A stretch of 7,931 nt of DNA from Anaerolineales bacterium UBA2200 (GCA_002327925.1 DCVA01000026.1:1-7931); one strand, 5' to 3'; shown: positions 1 through 7,277, numbered from the stretch's first letter. Numbers and translations: made by a program. The notes: a model not told the origin generated them from the sequence alone.

Positions 1-1208
1 CGCAGCGCCTTGGCCTCGATCTGCCTCACTCGCTCGCGCGTGATGTCGAACTCGCGCCCGACCTCCTCCAGCGTGCGGCTCTGGCCATCCTTCAGTCCAA
101 AGCGCAAGATCAGCACGTCTCGCTCGCGCGCCGTCAGGGAGCTCAGAATATCCTTCATCTGCTCCCGCAGGAGCTGCTTGGATGTCTCGTCGGCCGGGCC
201 GGGCATCGTCTCATCCTCGATGAAATCGCCGAGCTGGCTGCTCTCCTCCGTTCCGACAGGCATCTCCAGCGACATCGGCTCCTGCACCATACGCAGGACG
301 TCGCGCACCTTGGAGGTGGCCAGCCGCAGCTCGTGGCGCAGGGCCGGCTCGAGGGGCTCACCCGATTCCAGCGCTTCCTGCACCAGCTCCGTGGTCTCGG
401 GAGAAAGAAGACCCATCTTGAGGGCGATTTCCTCCTGGGTGGGCTCGCGGCCAAGCTTCTGAGAGAGCTCCTGGGAGGAGCGCAGCACGCGGTTGACCGT
501 GTCGATCATGTGGGCAGGGAGCCGGATGGTGCGGGCCTGCTCGGCGATGGAGCGGTTGATGGCCTGGCGAATCCACCAGGTGCCATAGGTGCTGAACTTG
601 AATCCCTTGGTGTAGTCGAACTTTTCCACCGCGTGCAGGAGGCCGATGTTCCCTTCCTGCACCAGGTCCAGCAGCGACATTCCGCGGCCCGCGTAGCGCT
701 TGGCCACGCTCACGACCAGGCGAAGGTTGGCCTCGGCCAGGCGCCGCTGGGCCTCGTCCCCTTTGCGCACCTCGGCCTGCAGCATGTTTCTCGTCTGCAG
801 ATCCGGCTTGCCTTCGCGCAGTTTGGCCGCGGCGAACTGCCCCTGCTGGATCGTTCTGGCCAGGTCCTGCTCCTGCTCCGTGGTCAACAGGGGCACGCGG
901 CCGATCTCACGCAGGTACATGCGCACCGGATCATCGACCAGGGTCGGCTCGGCCGAGAGCAAGGCAGGCAGCGCCGCCTCGACCTCGGTGGGCAGGTCCC
1001 CCGGCTCGACCAGCGGTCTCTCGTCGTCTGGACCGAGAATGGCAATGCCGTTGTCCTGCAAAAAGGTGTAGAGAGCGGTGCGCTCCTCCACATCCTGGTC
1101 CGGGTGAGGAAACAGGTCGTCTATGTCCTGCAGCGTAACAAACCGCTGCTGCAGGCCCTTTTCCATCAGCCGGTCTTTTTTCTCCTCGCGGTCTTCTGGC
1201 CTAACCAT
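1..1208 (-). CDS. rpoD: Primary RNA polymerase sigma factor RpoD/SigA (3' end cut by window edge)
   Basis: Housekeeping sigma-70 factor: it directs core RNA polymerase to -35/-10 promoters and melts the -10 region. Translating the minus strand from the ATG at 1206-1208 gives 402 uninterrupted codons running off the left edge. A short acidic N-terminal part stands where region 1.1 would be. Region 1.2 is at about 92-108 (DPVRMYLREIGRVPLLT). Region 2 is at about 158-228, with NLRLVVSVAKRY, the core-binding LDLVQEGNIGL and the -10 reading KFSTYGTWWIRQAI. Region 3 is at about 229-335, ending in SQLGDFIED. Region 4 is at about 355-402, with LTARERDVLILRFGL and the -35 helix TRERVRQIEAKAL. Only the last few residues of region 4.2 and the tail are missing. 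Region 3 carries about 28 extra residues (roughly 267-299) compared with the usual sigma-70 spacing. The gene lies 12 bp after dnaG, so the two are very probably co-transcribed. Primary rather than alternative sigma is favoured by region 1.2 and the region 2 wording. Confidence 0.97.
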   Translation of the reverse strand, partial: MVRPEDREEKKDRLMEKGLQQRFVTLQDIDDLFPHPDQDVEERTALYTFLQDNGIAILGPDDERPLVEPGDLPTEVEAALPALLSAEPTLVDDPVRMYLREIGRVPLLTTEQEQDLARTIQQGQFAAAKLREGKPDLQTRNMLQAEVRKGDEAQRRLAEANLRLVVSVAKRYAGRGMSLLDLVQEGNIGLLHAVEKFDYTKGFKFSTYGTWWIRQAINRSIAEQARTIRLPAHMIDTVNRVLRSSQELSQKLGREPTQEEIALKMGLLSPETTELVQEALESGEPLEPALRHELRLATSKVRDVLRMVQEPMSLEMPVGTEESSQLGDFIEDETMPGPADETSKQLLREQMKDILSSLTARERDVLILRFGLKDGQSRTLEEVGREFDITRERVRQIEAKAL

Positions 1209-1214
1209 CCGCTA

Positions 1215-1219
1215 CTCCC
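1215..1219 (-). promoter_or_regulatory. Ribosome binding site of rpoD
   Basis: The minus strand reads GGGAG here, 6 nt before the ATG at 1206-1208, inside the 12 bp dnaG-rpoD gap. This supports that ATG as the rpoD start over the internal Met15 codon at 1164-1166. Confidence 0.75.
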
Positions 1220-1220
1220 A

Positions 1221-3188
1221 CTATTCCAGTGTGTGCCCCGCGCGGGGCCCTTTCAATGAGGTGCGAGCCGCCTTGTCCCTCTGCAGGCGCACCAGTTGGT
1301 CCGCCAGGTCATCCACCATGTGCCCCCACTGCTTCGCGGCCTCGCCATCCTGCTGGGAGCGCGCGTCCTCCTGCAGAAAGCGCAGCTCCTCCATCCGGCG
1401 GCGCAGCTTTTGCTCTCTGAGCATCAGGGCGCGATGGACGGCATCGATCTCGACCCACTCGTCGGAAAGAGAGGCAACCTTTTCCAGGGAGGCCTGCGCC
1501 TCTTCCAGCGTCCTGAGCAGAGAAGGAACCAGCTCCCGCCGCAGCGTCTCGACCTGTACCGTGCCGCCGGCCTGGATCTGCTCAACCAGGGCGATGAAGA
1601 GAGCCCGCTTCTCCGAATCGCCGATGTCCTCGGCGCCCAGCGGTTCCATGCCCAGGTCCAGCAGCGCCCGGTTCATCAGGTCCAGTACATCGGGCCGCTT
1701 GAGCAACAACAGCAGCACGTACTGCTCGAGCCCGCAGGTGAGGCCCGGTTGAGCCGAAAGCCGGCCCACGCGCTCGGTCGTGCCGCGGCCCGCCGCAGAG
1801 TCGGACCCGGCGGCCGCCGCTTCGGTCTGCCCCCCCCGCGGGTGAAGCCGGGTCCCCTTGCGCTCCAGCTCCTGCTGCAGAGCGCGCTCGTCCACCCGCA
1901 GCAGGTGCGCGAGCTGCTGCAGGTAGTGGGCCCGCTCGACCGAGCTGCTGATCTCCTGGATCAGAGGCAGCACCTCGCGCGCCGCGGCGCCCTTGCCCTT
2001 GGGCGACTTGAGGTCGAAGCGGGCCACGGCATTGCGCAGGTAATATTCTACAACAGGAAGAGCCCCGCTCACCAGGGCATCCCACTTGCCCACATCCTCT
2101 TTGAGCACTTCGTCAGGATCCTGGCCTGCCGGCAGCTCCACCACGCGGATCTCGGCATCGAGCTGGTCCTCGTAGCGCACCAGGCCTCGCGCTGTCAGCA
2201 CGGGCACGGGCTTGCGGTCAAAGGCCTCTTTGGCCACGTCGAGTCCCCTCACGGTGGCCTGGTTCCCCGCCGCGTCCGGGTCCAGGGCCAGCACCAGCTT
2301 TTTGGCCAGCTTTTTGATGATGCGCACCTGCTTATCGGTCAGGGCAGTGCCCATCGACGCCACCACGTTGCGCCGCCCGCACTGGTGCGCCATCAGGACG
2401 TCCATATAGCCCTCTACGATGACCACATAGCCTTCATCGCGAATTGCGTCTCTGGCCTTGTCGATGCCGTAGAGCACGCCGCTCTTGTCAAAGACGCCCG
2501 TCTGAGGCGAGTTCATGTACTTGGGAATCGAGTCGTCCAGGGCTCTGGCCCCGAAGCCCACCGTGTTGCCCCGCGGGTCGCGAATGGGAAACATCAGCCG
2601 CCCGCGGAAGCGATCGTAATGCCCGCCTTCCTTCTTCTCGATCACCAGCCCGGCTTCCATCAAGTCGGCAGGCGTGTACCCTTTGGCGGTCAGGTTCTGG
2701 CCCAGGGCGTGCCAGTCATCGCGCGAGTAGCCCAGCTGATGGCTCTTGCGGGTCTCCTCGTTAATACCGCGCCGCGTCAGGTAATCGCGCGGGCCGGCCG
2801 CGTCGGGCGCGTTCATCAGCAGGTAGTGGAAATACTCTGCGGCGAGCTGGTTGATCTTGAGCACCCTGTCGCGCTGGCGGGTTTCGGCCGCCTCGCCCTC
2901 ACGCTGCGGCTCCAGGGTCACCCCCGCTCGCTGGGCCAGCAGGCGCAGGGCCTCGCCAAACTCCATGTTCTCGCGGCGCATCACAAAGCTAAAGACGTCG
3001 CCGCCGATATTGCAGGCCCCGAAGCAGTGCCAGGTCCCCGTGTCAGGGAAGACGATGAACGAAGGCGTCTTTTCGTTGTGAAAAGGGCACAGGCCTTTGT
3101 AGGTACGCCCGGCCTTTTTCAGGGGGACGTACGCGCCGATGACATCGACAATGTCCAGGCGTTCCTTGATGTCGTCGATCACACCCAT
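1221..3188 (-). CDS. dnaG: DNA primase DnaG
   Basis: Synthesises RNA primers at the replication fork, working with the replicative helicase DnaB. The product has 655 residues, close to the usual bacterial length. The N-terminal zinc-binding domain is at about 1-100 with ligands C34, H37, C55 and C59 (CPFH...HCFGAC); the last pair is spaced C-X3-C instead of the usual C-X2-C. The catalytic core spans about 105-370 and includes RFRGRLMFPI (193-202). The TOPRIM metal-binding acidic residues lie in EGYMDV (259-264, Glu259) and DPDAAG (303-308), with GTALT at 280-284 between them. A Gly/Ala/Ser-rich linker (about 446-475) leads to a helical C-terminal domain, the expected DnaB-interaction module. 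The ATG start places the KERLDIVDVIGAYVPLKKAGRTYKG-like beginning where the family has it. A GGGAG stretch lies 12 nt upstream and a GAG 7 nt upstream. I saw no convincing promoter in the 48 bp leader or in the last ~240 bp of the preceding gene, so transcription may come from further upstream. rpoD follows directly. Confidence 0.98.
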   Translation of the reverse strand: MGVIDDIKERLDIVDVIGAYVPLKKAGRTYKGLCPFHNEKTPSFIVFPDTGTWHCFGACNIGGDVFSFVMRRENMEFGEALRLLAQRAGVTLEPQREGEAAETRQRDRVLKINQLAAEYFHYLLMNAPDAAGPRDYLTRRGINEETRKSHQLGYSRDDWHALGQNLTAKGYTPADLMEAGLVIEKKEGGHYDRFRGRLMFPIRDPRGNTVGFGARALDDSIPKYMNSPQTGVFDKSGVLYGIDKARDAIRDEGYVVIVEGYMDVLMAHQCGRRNVVASMGTALTDKQVRIIKKLAKKLVLALDPDAAGNQATVRGLDVAKEAFDRKPVPVLTARGLVRYEDQLDAEIRVVELPAGQDPDEVLKEDVGKWDALVSGALPVVEYYLRNAVARFDLKSPKGKGAAAREVLPLIQEISSSVERAHYLQQLAHLLRVDERALQQELERKGTRLHPRGGQTEAAAAGSDSAAGRGTTERVGRLSAQPGLTCGLEQYVLLLLLKRPDVLDLMNRALLDLGMEPLGAEDIGDSEKRALFIALVEQIQAGGTVQVETLRRELVPSLLRTLEEAQASLEKVASLSDEWVEIDAVHRALMLREQKLRRRMEELRFLQEDARSQQDGEAAKQWGHMVDDLADQLVRLQRDKAARTSLKGPRAGHTLE

Positions 3189-3205
3189 AAAGGCACTCTT
3201 CTCCC

Positions 3206-3230
3206 CGGGACTCCCCCGAGGGGCGTCCCG
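3206..3230 (-). other. Inverted repeat in the dnaG leader
   Basis: In the 48 bp between the multidomain gene and dnaG, an outer stem (CGGGAC 3206-3211 with GTCCCG 3225-3230) encloses an inner stem (CCCC 3214-3217 with GGGG 3220-3223). No T-run follows on either strand, so this is not a textbook intrinsic terminator. On the mRNA its 3' arm abuts the GGGAG stretch before dnaG. It could be a weak terminator or attenuator, an mRNA end protector, or a structure affecting dnaG translation. The pairing is plain in the sequence; the role is inference. Confidence 0.5.
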
Positions 3231-3236
3231 CCCGGC

Positions 3237-6200
3237 CTATTCGCCGTAGGCCCTCACGCCGCCTGCCGCTCCGCCTGATGCCACGTAAAGGCGGCCACTG
3301 CCGGAATCGACAGCCAGCCCGAACGAATAGGCAAGACTGCCGCTCTCGTCAGCGGGCAGCGCCCTGCCCGCAATGCTCAAGTCCGCCGCCGACAGGGCCA
3401 GCAGGCCCCTGTGCGTGGTAACGTACAGCAGTCCGGCCGTCGGGTCGGCCGCAATGCCGTAGGCGCCAAAGAGCGGCTCTTCCTCCGTGCCGGTCAGGCG
3501 CCCAAGCACCTCACCCGTGGCGGCATCCAGCATGGCGATGGCCCTGTATTTCGGAGCGAGGGCGTAGGTAACGTACACCCGTCCGAGGTGGCCATCCAGG
3601 GCCAGGGCAGCGGGATGCCCCAGACCGCCAAGCTGCACCACCTTGCGCACGGCCCCCGTACGCCCATCCACAACCGCGACCGAGTCCTCGCCGGCGTTGC
3701 CGACGTACACAGTCGCGCCGGCCGGGTCGCAGAGCAGCGCAAAGGGCGCATCGCCCACCGGCACGCGCTGCATTATAGCATACGAGGCAGGGTCGAGCGC
3801 AAGCAGCTCATTGGAGCCGGTAGCGCTCACCCAGATCCTGTCACCGGTCACGCACACGCCGCCGGGCCCGTCCACCCCTCCGACAAGGCTCTCCACTCTG
3901 CCCGCTGCCGGGTCCAGGACGGCGATAGAGCTTGCCCGCCACAGAGCGGCAAAGCAGCGTCCCGTGGCCGGGTCAACGGCCAGGCCTCTCGCTTCGGAGG
4001 GCAGGGCGACTCTGGACAGCTCTCTGCCCGTGGCTGCTTCCAGCACGCGCACAACTCGGCCGCCGGCCACAAACAGGCGTCCACGCTCGACGTCGATGGC
4101 CAGGCCGGCGCCCGCCGCCTCGCCTTCTGCCGTCGGCAGTGACCAGAGGAGGTTGTTCGCAACCATTTGCCCCGCGACCCGGCTGACCGCGCTGCCGGCC
4201 GTCGAGCCGCCCTCCAGCAGCAGGATGGGCAGGTAGAGGGATGTGATGCCGCATTGCCGCACCACAACATCGTCGATGAACATGCGGCTGGTCAGCCCGT
4301 TGCCGTCGTTGTAGGCGCCGAAAGAGAGGCGCAGCTTTTGTCCCCTGAACTCGTCCAGCGAAAAGCCGTTCACTTGCAGCCATTCGTTTTCGTTGCGGTA
4401 GCGGTTGAAAAAGCTGTACAGGGTCGTGCCTGTCTCACTCTGCAGGAGGGCATAGTGGCGGTCCCCCGCCGAATCGTCGGACGTGGCATAGTACCAGAAG
4501 CTCAGACTCACGTTCCCCGCTGACGCGGGCACGTCCACCACCTGGTAGATGGTAGAGTAGCAGGTGCTCATACTGCCAGGGTCTATGCCCGTGCGCATCG
4601 AGCGCACCCCTCCGTGCGCCAGTCCGGTCCAGTAAGCCGGCTGGCAGGAGCTCTGGGACAGCCAGGCAGGGTTGTCCTGCTCAAAGTCACCGCCGGCCAC
4701 CCGGTCTGTACAGCCCGCTGTGGGTTCGGGCGACGAACTCTCGACAGGCGTCGGCGAGGGAGCTGCGGTGCGCGTCGGGCTGGCCGTGGGGGTGAGGGTC
4801 CACACGGGAGTCCCGCTCGCCGTGGCTGTAGGCGTCCAGGTTCTCGTGGCCGACGGCGTAGGTGCACCGGTGGGCGTGGGCAGGGCGGTGCAGGTGGTGA
4901 CGGACACGTCGTCTACCCACATGGCCGTCGTGCCGCCCGCGGCGTCATTGTGCACGCCAAAGACCACGCGGACCGTCTGCCCCTTCAGGCCGGTCAGGTT
5001 GAGGTCGAACTCTGCCCTGGTCCAGGCCTGATTGTCCTCGCGAATCGTGGCCAGGCGACGAAGCTCGCTGACCATCGTGGCATGATACAGGGAGATGTAG
5101 CCCAGGTCGCCGGCCGTGTCTCCCGAACGGGTATAGTACCAGCAGGTCAGGCGCACGCCGGTGGCGTTGAGCGGGATCGTGATGGCCTGCGCCACGCTCG
5201 ACCAGCTATAGACAGGAGCGCCAGAGGGGATGCCCAGTTGCATGGAGCGTTCTCCACCCAGCCATAGAGACGTGGTGTAGGTGGCGGGATAGGTGGAGGT
5301 CAGGATCTGCCAGCTGGCGTCCGACTCAAAGCCGCCGTTCTCCAGCAGTTCGGCACAGTCGGGAGTGGGAGAAACGGTCGCCGTGGAGGTAGGCGGGGGC
5401 ACCTCCGTCTCGGTGGGCGTGGGCGTGGCAGTGCGAGTGACGGTGGAGGTGCGGGTCGGCGTGGCCGTGGCCGGGCTCGCCGAGGCGGTGGCGGTGAAGG
5501 TCGGCTGAGGCGTGGCTGTGCGGGTGGCCGTTGCGACAGGCGTCCACGTGGCCGTGGGCGTACGAGTGGTGGTTGCCGTACGCGTGGGCGTGGGCAGTAC
5601 CACCGTCAGGGGGGCGGCCTGAAGCAGCGTGATACTGCCGGCGTTGGCTGCGCTGACTGTCGCGTCATTGCGGTATGTCCCGGGCGTTTGCGGGGCCAGG
5701 GCCTGAAAAGTCACGCGCAGCGTGCTGCTCACGGGACTGGCGGCCTTGCTCATCGCCAGGACCGAGTCATACTGAGCGTGGGTACGCCCGTCGGCCCACA
5801 GCCAGTCCCACGGCATCCACTGCTGGGTCGGATCCACCAGCTCATAGGGGCACACACCGATCACCTCGGGCCACTGGCTCCAATAATCGCGGTAGGCCCG
5901 CCGGATATAGTCAGCGCGATTGTCCTCATTGACCGCCGGGTAACCCTCAAACGAATAGTCGGCGTGACCCAGGGCATAGCCCGTCTCGGTGAGCAGCACC
6001 TTCACTCCCGTGCGCCCATGGCCGGCCAGGATGGCCAGCTCCTTCTGATAGAGGTCAATGGTCGCGTCCGTGTAGCGCGCCGTTCCGCTGTGCAGGTTGT
6101 ATTCGGGGGGATGGTTGTTGGGATAGGGATGGCTGGCCCACACGTCAAAGGCCCACAGGGAGGCGGGCACCTCGGTGATCATATCCTCGAGATAGTCCAG

Positions 6201-7202
6201 GTAGTAGTACTCGCCGCCTGGCGAGAGGGGGGCATTTAGAATGACGATGCGCGGGTTGCCGATGGAGCGCAGCGCGGCAGCCATCTCGACCAGGAATCGC
6301 CCGTACTCGCGCGGGGAGGCAGCACCCTCCCACTCCTCGTTGAGATTGGGCTCGTTCCACACCTGCACGTAGAGCCAGCGGCCGTCGGGGACGGGCAGGC
6401 CCTGCACCACGCGTTTGAACGCCTGGGTCCAGGTCCAGTAGCTGCCGTCCGGGTCGGTCTTGGGTTTGTACCAGGCGGCGCCGCGGCCTCCGGCCAGTCT
6501 AATCACGGGCGTCAGGCCGCGTTCGTAGGCCTCGTTGACGAAATTGACCATCCACGGTTGAGGTCCGGCCCAGGTTGTGTCGATCCAGTCGAACAACTGG
6601 GCGACGTATGCGCCGCTGCCCATCAGCTCCAGGGACTTGCCAAGCTGGTACTCGATATAGTCCATGTCCCTGCGGCTCTGAACCATCGCGTGGATGCCGT
6701 AATAGCTGCCGCTCCGTCCCGGGGGCAGGCGGAAGCCGGACCAGGTGAGCGTCTGGCCGGACAGGACCGGATTCGCCGTCGAGATGATGACCCCGTTGAG
6801 CGTGATCCGGCTGGTGCCGGCGCGATAGGAAAAACCCGGGGGAAGGGAGTCGCTCACGGAGATGCCTTCGGCTGTGGCGTCTCCGCCATTGCTGAGCGTG
6901 ATGGTGTAGGTGACCACCCCGCCCGAGGACACGGCGGCTGGCTGGACGGACTTGGAAAGGGACAGAACGGGTCCGGGATTGGCCAGGCCGACGGGCGCCA
7001 GGCACAGAGAAACGAGCAGGAACGTGCCAGACAGGAAGAGAACCAGTCTCAAGGCGCGGGCTCTTCCGGTGGAACCGGCCCTCGAGCCCTCGGCAGGAGC
7101 GACTTCCCCCGGCCGGCCCTTGCTTTGCATTTCACTGCTCAGCTTTGCGATCAGCTTGCTCCTCTGCGCTCGTGTGGCGGACCGCCGCGGCGGCCGGTCC
7201 AC
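3237..7202 (-). CDS. Secreted multidomain protein: DUF11 with nested GH-A-type glycosidase, two jelly-roll domains, C-terminal beta-propeller
   Basis: A 1321-residue exported protein, probably binding and cleaving extracellular glycans; the substrate cannot be told from sequence. A basic N-terminus precedes a hydrophobic signal segment (about 51-70), with likely cleavage near GLA/NPG (74/75). DUF11-type beta-sandwich strands span 78-165 (VTYTITLSNGGDATAEG...DSLPPGFSY). A TIM-barrel glycosidase-like domain follows at about 166-487. Its candidate acid/base is E284 in VWNEPN and its candidate nucleophile is E406 in LLTETGY; ASHPY (356-360) also fits clan GH-A. The remaining DUF11 strands are at 491-535 (TLRVTFQALA...GTYRNDATVSA). 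Next come a Thr/Pro linker (536-613), a jelly-roll domain (615-771), a second linker (773-828), and a second jelly-roll (830-984). A short LYLPILLL segment (989-996) leads into seven propeller blades (1018-1321) beginning near 1033, 1073, 1115, 1155, 1198, 1249 and 1295 with repeats like GLAVDPATGR. The annotated start is GTG, almost on the predicted transcription start. ATG at 7128-7130 (Met25) would still leave the signal peptide complete and may be the true start. The exact GH family is not assigned. Confidence 0.85.
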   Translation of the reverse strand: MDRPPRRSATRAQRSKLIAKLSSEMQSKGRPGEVAPAEGSRAGSTGRARALRLVLFLSGTFLLVSLCLAPVGLANPGPVLSLSKSVQPAAVSSGGVVTYTITLSNGGDATAEGISVSDSLPPGFSYRAGTSRITLNGVIISTANPVLSGQTLTWSGFRLPPGRSGSYYGIHAMVQSRRDMDYIEYQLGKSLELMGSGAYVAQLFDWIDTTWAGPQPWMVNFVNEAYERGLTPVIRLAGGRGAAWYKPKTDPDGSYWTWTQAFKRVVQGLPVPDGRWLYVQVWNEPNLNEEWEGAASPREYGRFLVEMAAALRSIGNPRIVILNAPLSPGGEYYYLDYLEDMITEVPASLWAFDVWASHPYPNNHPPEYNLHSGTARYTDATIDLYQKELAILAGHGRTGVKVLLTETGYALGHADYSFEGYPAVNEDNRADYIRRAYRDYWSQWPEVIGVCPYELVDPTQQWMPWDWLWADGRTHAQYDSVLAMSKAASPVSSTLRVTFQALAPQTPGTYRNDATVSAANAGSITLLQAAPLTVVLPTPTRTATTTRTPTATWTPVATATRTATPQPTFTATASASPATATPTRTSTVTRTATPTPTETEVPPPTSTATVSPTPDCAELLENGGFESDASWQILTSTYPATYTTSLWLGGERSMQLGIPSGAPVYSWSSVAQAITIPLNATGVRLTCWYYTRSGDTAGDLGYISLYHATMVSELRRLATIREDNQAWTRAEFDLNLTGLKGQTVRVVFGVHNDAAGGTTAMWVDDVSVTTCTALPTPTGAPTPSATRTWTPTATASGTPVWTLTPTASPTRTAAPSPTPVESSSPEPTAGCTDRVAGGDFEQDNPAWLSQSSCQPAYWTGLAHGGVRSMRTGIDPGSMSTCYSTIYQVVDVPASAGNVSLSFWYYATSDDSAGDRHYALLQSETGTTLYSFFNRYRNENEWLQVNGFSLDEFRGQKLRLSFGAYNDGNGLTSRMFIDDVVVRQCGITSLYLPILLLEGGSTAGSAVSRVAGQMVANNLLWSLPTAEGEAAGAGLAIDVERGRLFVAGGRVVRVLEAATGRELSRVALPSEARGLAVDPATGRCFAALWRASSIAVLDPAAGRVESLVGGVDGPGGVCVTGDRIWVSATGSNELLALDPASYAIMQRVPVGDAPFALLCDPAGATVYVGNAGEDSVAVVDGRTGAVRKVVQLGGLGHPAALALDGHLGRVYVTYALAPKYRAIAMLDAATGEVLGRLTGTEEEPLFGAYGIAADPTAGLLYVTTHRGLLALSAADLSIAGRALPADESGSLAYSFGLAVDSGSGRLYVASGGAAGGVRAYGE
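4719..4886 (-). repeat. Thr/Pro-rich linker 2 (low-complexity coding repeat)
   Basis: Residues 773-828 of the multidomain protein, made of imperfect PTPT / TxTPTA units (for example TRTWTPTATASGTP). It joins the two jelly-roll copies. Such linkers are flexible, extended and often O-glycosylated in secreted bacterial proteins. At the DNA level it is a degenerate short-period repeat that is prone to slippage. Confidence 0.85.
5364..5597 (-). repeat. Thr/Pro-rich linker 1 (low-complexity coding repeat)
   Basis: Residues 536-613 of the multidomain protein, about 78 residues of Thr, Pro, Ala and Arg (for example TPTRTATTTRTPTATWTP). It separates the DUF11/glycosidase unit from the first jelly-roll domain. 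On the plus strand it appears as a G/T-rich run of repeated ggcgtgg-like words. Linkers of this wording are frequent in secreted Chloroflexota proteins, which is part of the taxonomic inference for the window. Confidence 0.88.
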
Positions 7203-7209
7203 CCGGCCG
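7191..7209 (-). other. Perfect dyad enclosing the GTG start codon
   Basis: CGGCCGG (7191-7197) and CCGGCCG (7203-7209) form a perfect 7 bp stem with a 5 nt loop, and the GTG start (7200-7202) sits in that loop. It begins one base past the -10 box, so it overlaps the predicted transcription start. It could be an operator-type dyad or a 5'-end mRNA hairpin, or chance in very GC-rich DNA. Confidence 0.4.
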
Positions 7210-7210
7210 T

Positions 7211-7239
7211 ACTATAGTGGACGGGATGCTCGCGGTCAA
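7211..7239 (-). promoter_or_regulatory. Sigma-70-type promoter for the multidomain gene
   Basis: The minus strand has TTGACC (7234-7239) as -35, a 17 bp spacer (7217-7233) and TATAGT (7211-7216) as -10: five of six matches to each consensus hexamer at the optimal spacing. It is the most AT-rich spot in its surroundings. Transcription should begin at about 7203-7205, immediately ahead of the GTG codon. Either the mRNA is essentially leaderless or translation starts downstream, for example at ATG 7128-7130 with a leader of about 74 nt. Confidence 0.75.
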
Positions 7240-7277
7240 GGAGCAGGAAGATACACCACCGTTCACGGGGACAAGTC

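Noticed and set aside
333..1259. A 308-codon open frame on the plus strand opposite rpoD
   Set aside because: It is antisense to an intact sigma factor with all regions recognisable, and the translation shows no domain; it is a composition artefact.
1296..3278. A 660-codon open frame on the plus strand opposite dnaG
   Set aside because: Its product is Leu/Gln/His/Arg-rich with no recognisable domain, and it mirrors dnaG, whose motifs are complete. Long antisense frames are expected in high-GC coding DNA with few stop codons.
5293..5508. Plus-strand frame with Val/Gly repeats (VGVGVAVRVTVEVRVGVAV)
   Set aside because: It is the reverse reading of the Thr/Pro linker in the secreted protein, so the repeat is inherited from the real coding strand.
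5364..5597. Short-period repeats considered as a CRISPR array or noncoding satellite
   Set aside because: The units are only a few codons long and irregular, with no spacers, and they stay in frame as a Thr/Pro linker inside one long gene.
7182..7193. 12 bp palindrome ccgccgcggcgg near the start of the multidomain gene
   Set aside because: It consists of simple GC triplet repetition inside coding sequence and is likely chance in this base composition.
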